A DNA stretch of 64,000 nucleotides from NCBI GenBank assembly GCA_027605045.1, contig JAQFWX010000045.1, positions 1-64,000 of the forward strand. Reading direction: 5' to 3'. The stretch is from Phallus indusiatus. Taxonomy: Eukaryota > Basidiomycota > Agaricomycetes > Phallales > Phallaceae. Both the position numbers and the translations under genes were made by a program. The first letter of the stretch is position 1. Each line of letters begins with the position of its first letter. This document shows, piece after piece, positions 63,523 through 64,000 of the stretch. The notes beneath the pieces were generated by a model, which saw nothing but the letters and a program-made list of their open reading frames with translations, searched no databases and was not told the DNA's origin.

Positions 63523-64000
63523 TTAATCGGTATGGAGCAGTTGATCTATCTCAATACTTTCATGAACCAAAGTCCGTTCAACAACTGAATCCCCAACACC
63601 ACTACCACCACTTTTCTTCACCGTTTCCCACTCGATTCTGAAAAACACCCATAACCATCTCCGAATAAGCTCTAACGCTTCTAACATAAATATTCCACCT
63701 TCTAAATCTGCTACAGTGTGTAAATGGGAAGAAAGCTTGAGAGACCATGTGAAACGCAAGACGAGGTTAAGGCATATGGCCATATAGTAGACGAACGGAT
63801 CGTTGAAGAGGAGAATAGGTCTGAGACCTTTTGGGTATTTTGTTCCTGGGTATGTGTCACTGTTAATGATGGTGGTGGGTGAGTTGGTATTGCTGCGAGT
63901 CGGTTGGAACATGGAGAGACCCCAATCGTTGGTTACATCCCACCAAAAAGAGTATCCGGAGTTGATAATAACAGCAACTAGCCTGATTATTTTTTTAACA
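63523..64000 (-). CDS. EXS-domain membrane protein (ERD1/SYG1-type), 5' part beyond the window
   Basis: The C-terminal portion of an EXS domain is visible: YSFWWDVTNDWGLSMF, YPKGLRPILLFNDPFVYY, MAICLNLVLRFTWSLKLSS, FMLEALELIRRWLWVFFRIE, then a short polar tail ending QLLHTD. Erd1 and Syg1/XPR1 proteins handle phosphate export or Golgi phosphate recycling. The short tail fits Erd1 better than XPR1 (inference). The exon boundary at about 63978 is an AG acceptor, and further exons lie beyond the right edge. Confidence 0.82.
   Translation of the reverse strand, partial: VKKIIRLVAVIINSGYSFWWDVTNDWGLSMFQPTRSNTNSPTTIINSDTYPGTKYPKGLRPILLFNDPFVYYMAICLNLVLRFTWSLKLSSHLHTVADLEGGIFMLEALELIRRWLWVFFRIEWETVKKSGGSGVGDSVVERTLVHESIEIDQLLHTD

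Overview
ORGANISM. The window is nuclear DNA of a filamentous basidiomycete, most likely an Agaricomycete. Genes are dense and intron-rich. Introns are about 48-70 nt with GTRNGT-like donors and CTRAY-like branch sites. The protein set is fungal: Mdm31, Prm1, a division 1 chitin synthase, a Pbs2-type MAPKK, an Esa1 acetyltransferase, a fungal CSL factor, a secreted CBM1 protein and a secreted GH16 glucanase. There is also a Helitron and a Tc1/mariner-like MITE. I saw no rRNA, tRNA, CRISPR or bacterial operon structure. LAYOUT. 1-12.4 kb: DUF262 protein (-, runs off the left edge), MDM31 (+), RPS2 (-), a TMBIM/BAX-inhibitor protein (+), KTI12 (-), PRM1 (+, several frame breaks), thymidylate synthase (-). 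12.5-13.1 kb: a 596-bp MITE fills the divergent promoter between thymidylate synthase and the next gene. 13.2-14.7 kb: secreted GH16 glucanase (+). 14.9-23.1 kb: one coiled-coil gene (HMMR_C-like, -) split by a 5.9-kb Helitron (about 16198-22108). 23.5-31.6 kb: PPR protein (-), SNU23/ZMAT2 splicing factor (+), ubiquitin-like/BAG co-chaperone (-), PBS2-type MAPKK (+), ESA1 acetyltransferase (+). 32.2-37.0 kb: a small membrane protein (-) and a CSL transcription factor (-). 37.0-40.7 kb: gene-poor. 40.7-64 kb: an unrecognised serine/proline-rich gene (+), HEM2 (+), a possible small mitochondrial protein (-), chitin synthase (+), an R3H-associated protein (-), a TPP1/Tpz1-like telomere protein (-), ARF1 (-), a mitochondrial-type cysteine synthase (+), an LRR protein (-), a CBM1 protein (-), RAD21 cohesin (-), a NOL8-like RRM protein (+), and the end of an EXS/ERD1 protein (-, runs off the right edge). 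HOW THE GENES RELATE. There is no metabolic cluster. These are mostly housekeeping genes in alternating divergent and convergent pairs, so many promoters are shared and short (only 54 bp separates the PPR and SNU23 start codons). Loose themes are cell wall (chitin synthase, GH16, CBM1), mitochondria (MDM31, PPR protein, cysteine synthase) and chromosomes (RAD21, ESA1, TPP1-like). WHAT STANDS OUT. (1) The Helitron sits inside a coding exon, and removing it rejoins the host reading frame exactly. (2) At least seven conserved genes show frame breaks that each lack one or two bases. Most lie at short C or G runs, and HEM2 and RAD21 are among them. Consensus error is the simplest explanation, but it decides how every gene model here is read. 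(3) Three introns fit only as GC-AG. (4) Two micro-exons (9 and 8 nt) occur, one of them carrying a catalytic glutamate. Splice sites were read by eye, so CDS spans run from start to stop and include introns. Protein names rest on recognised motifs, not on database searches.
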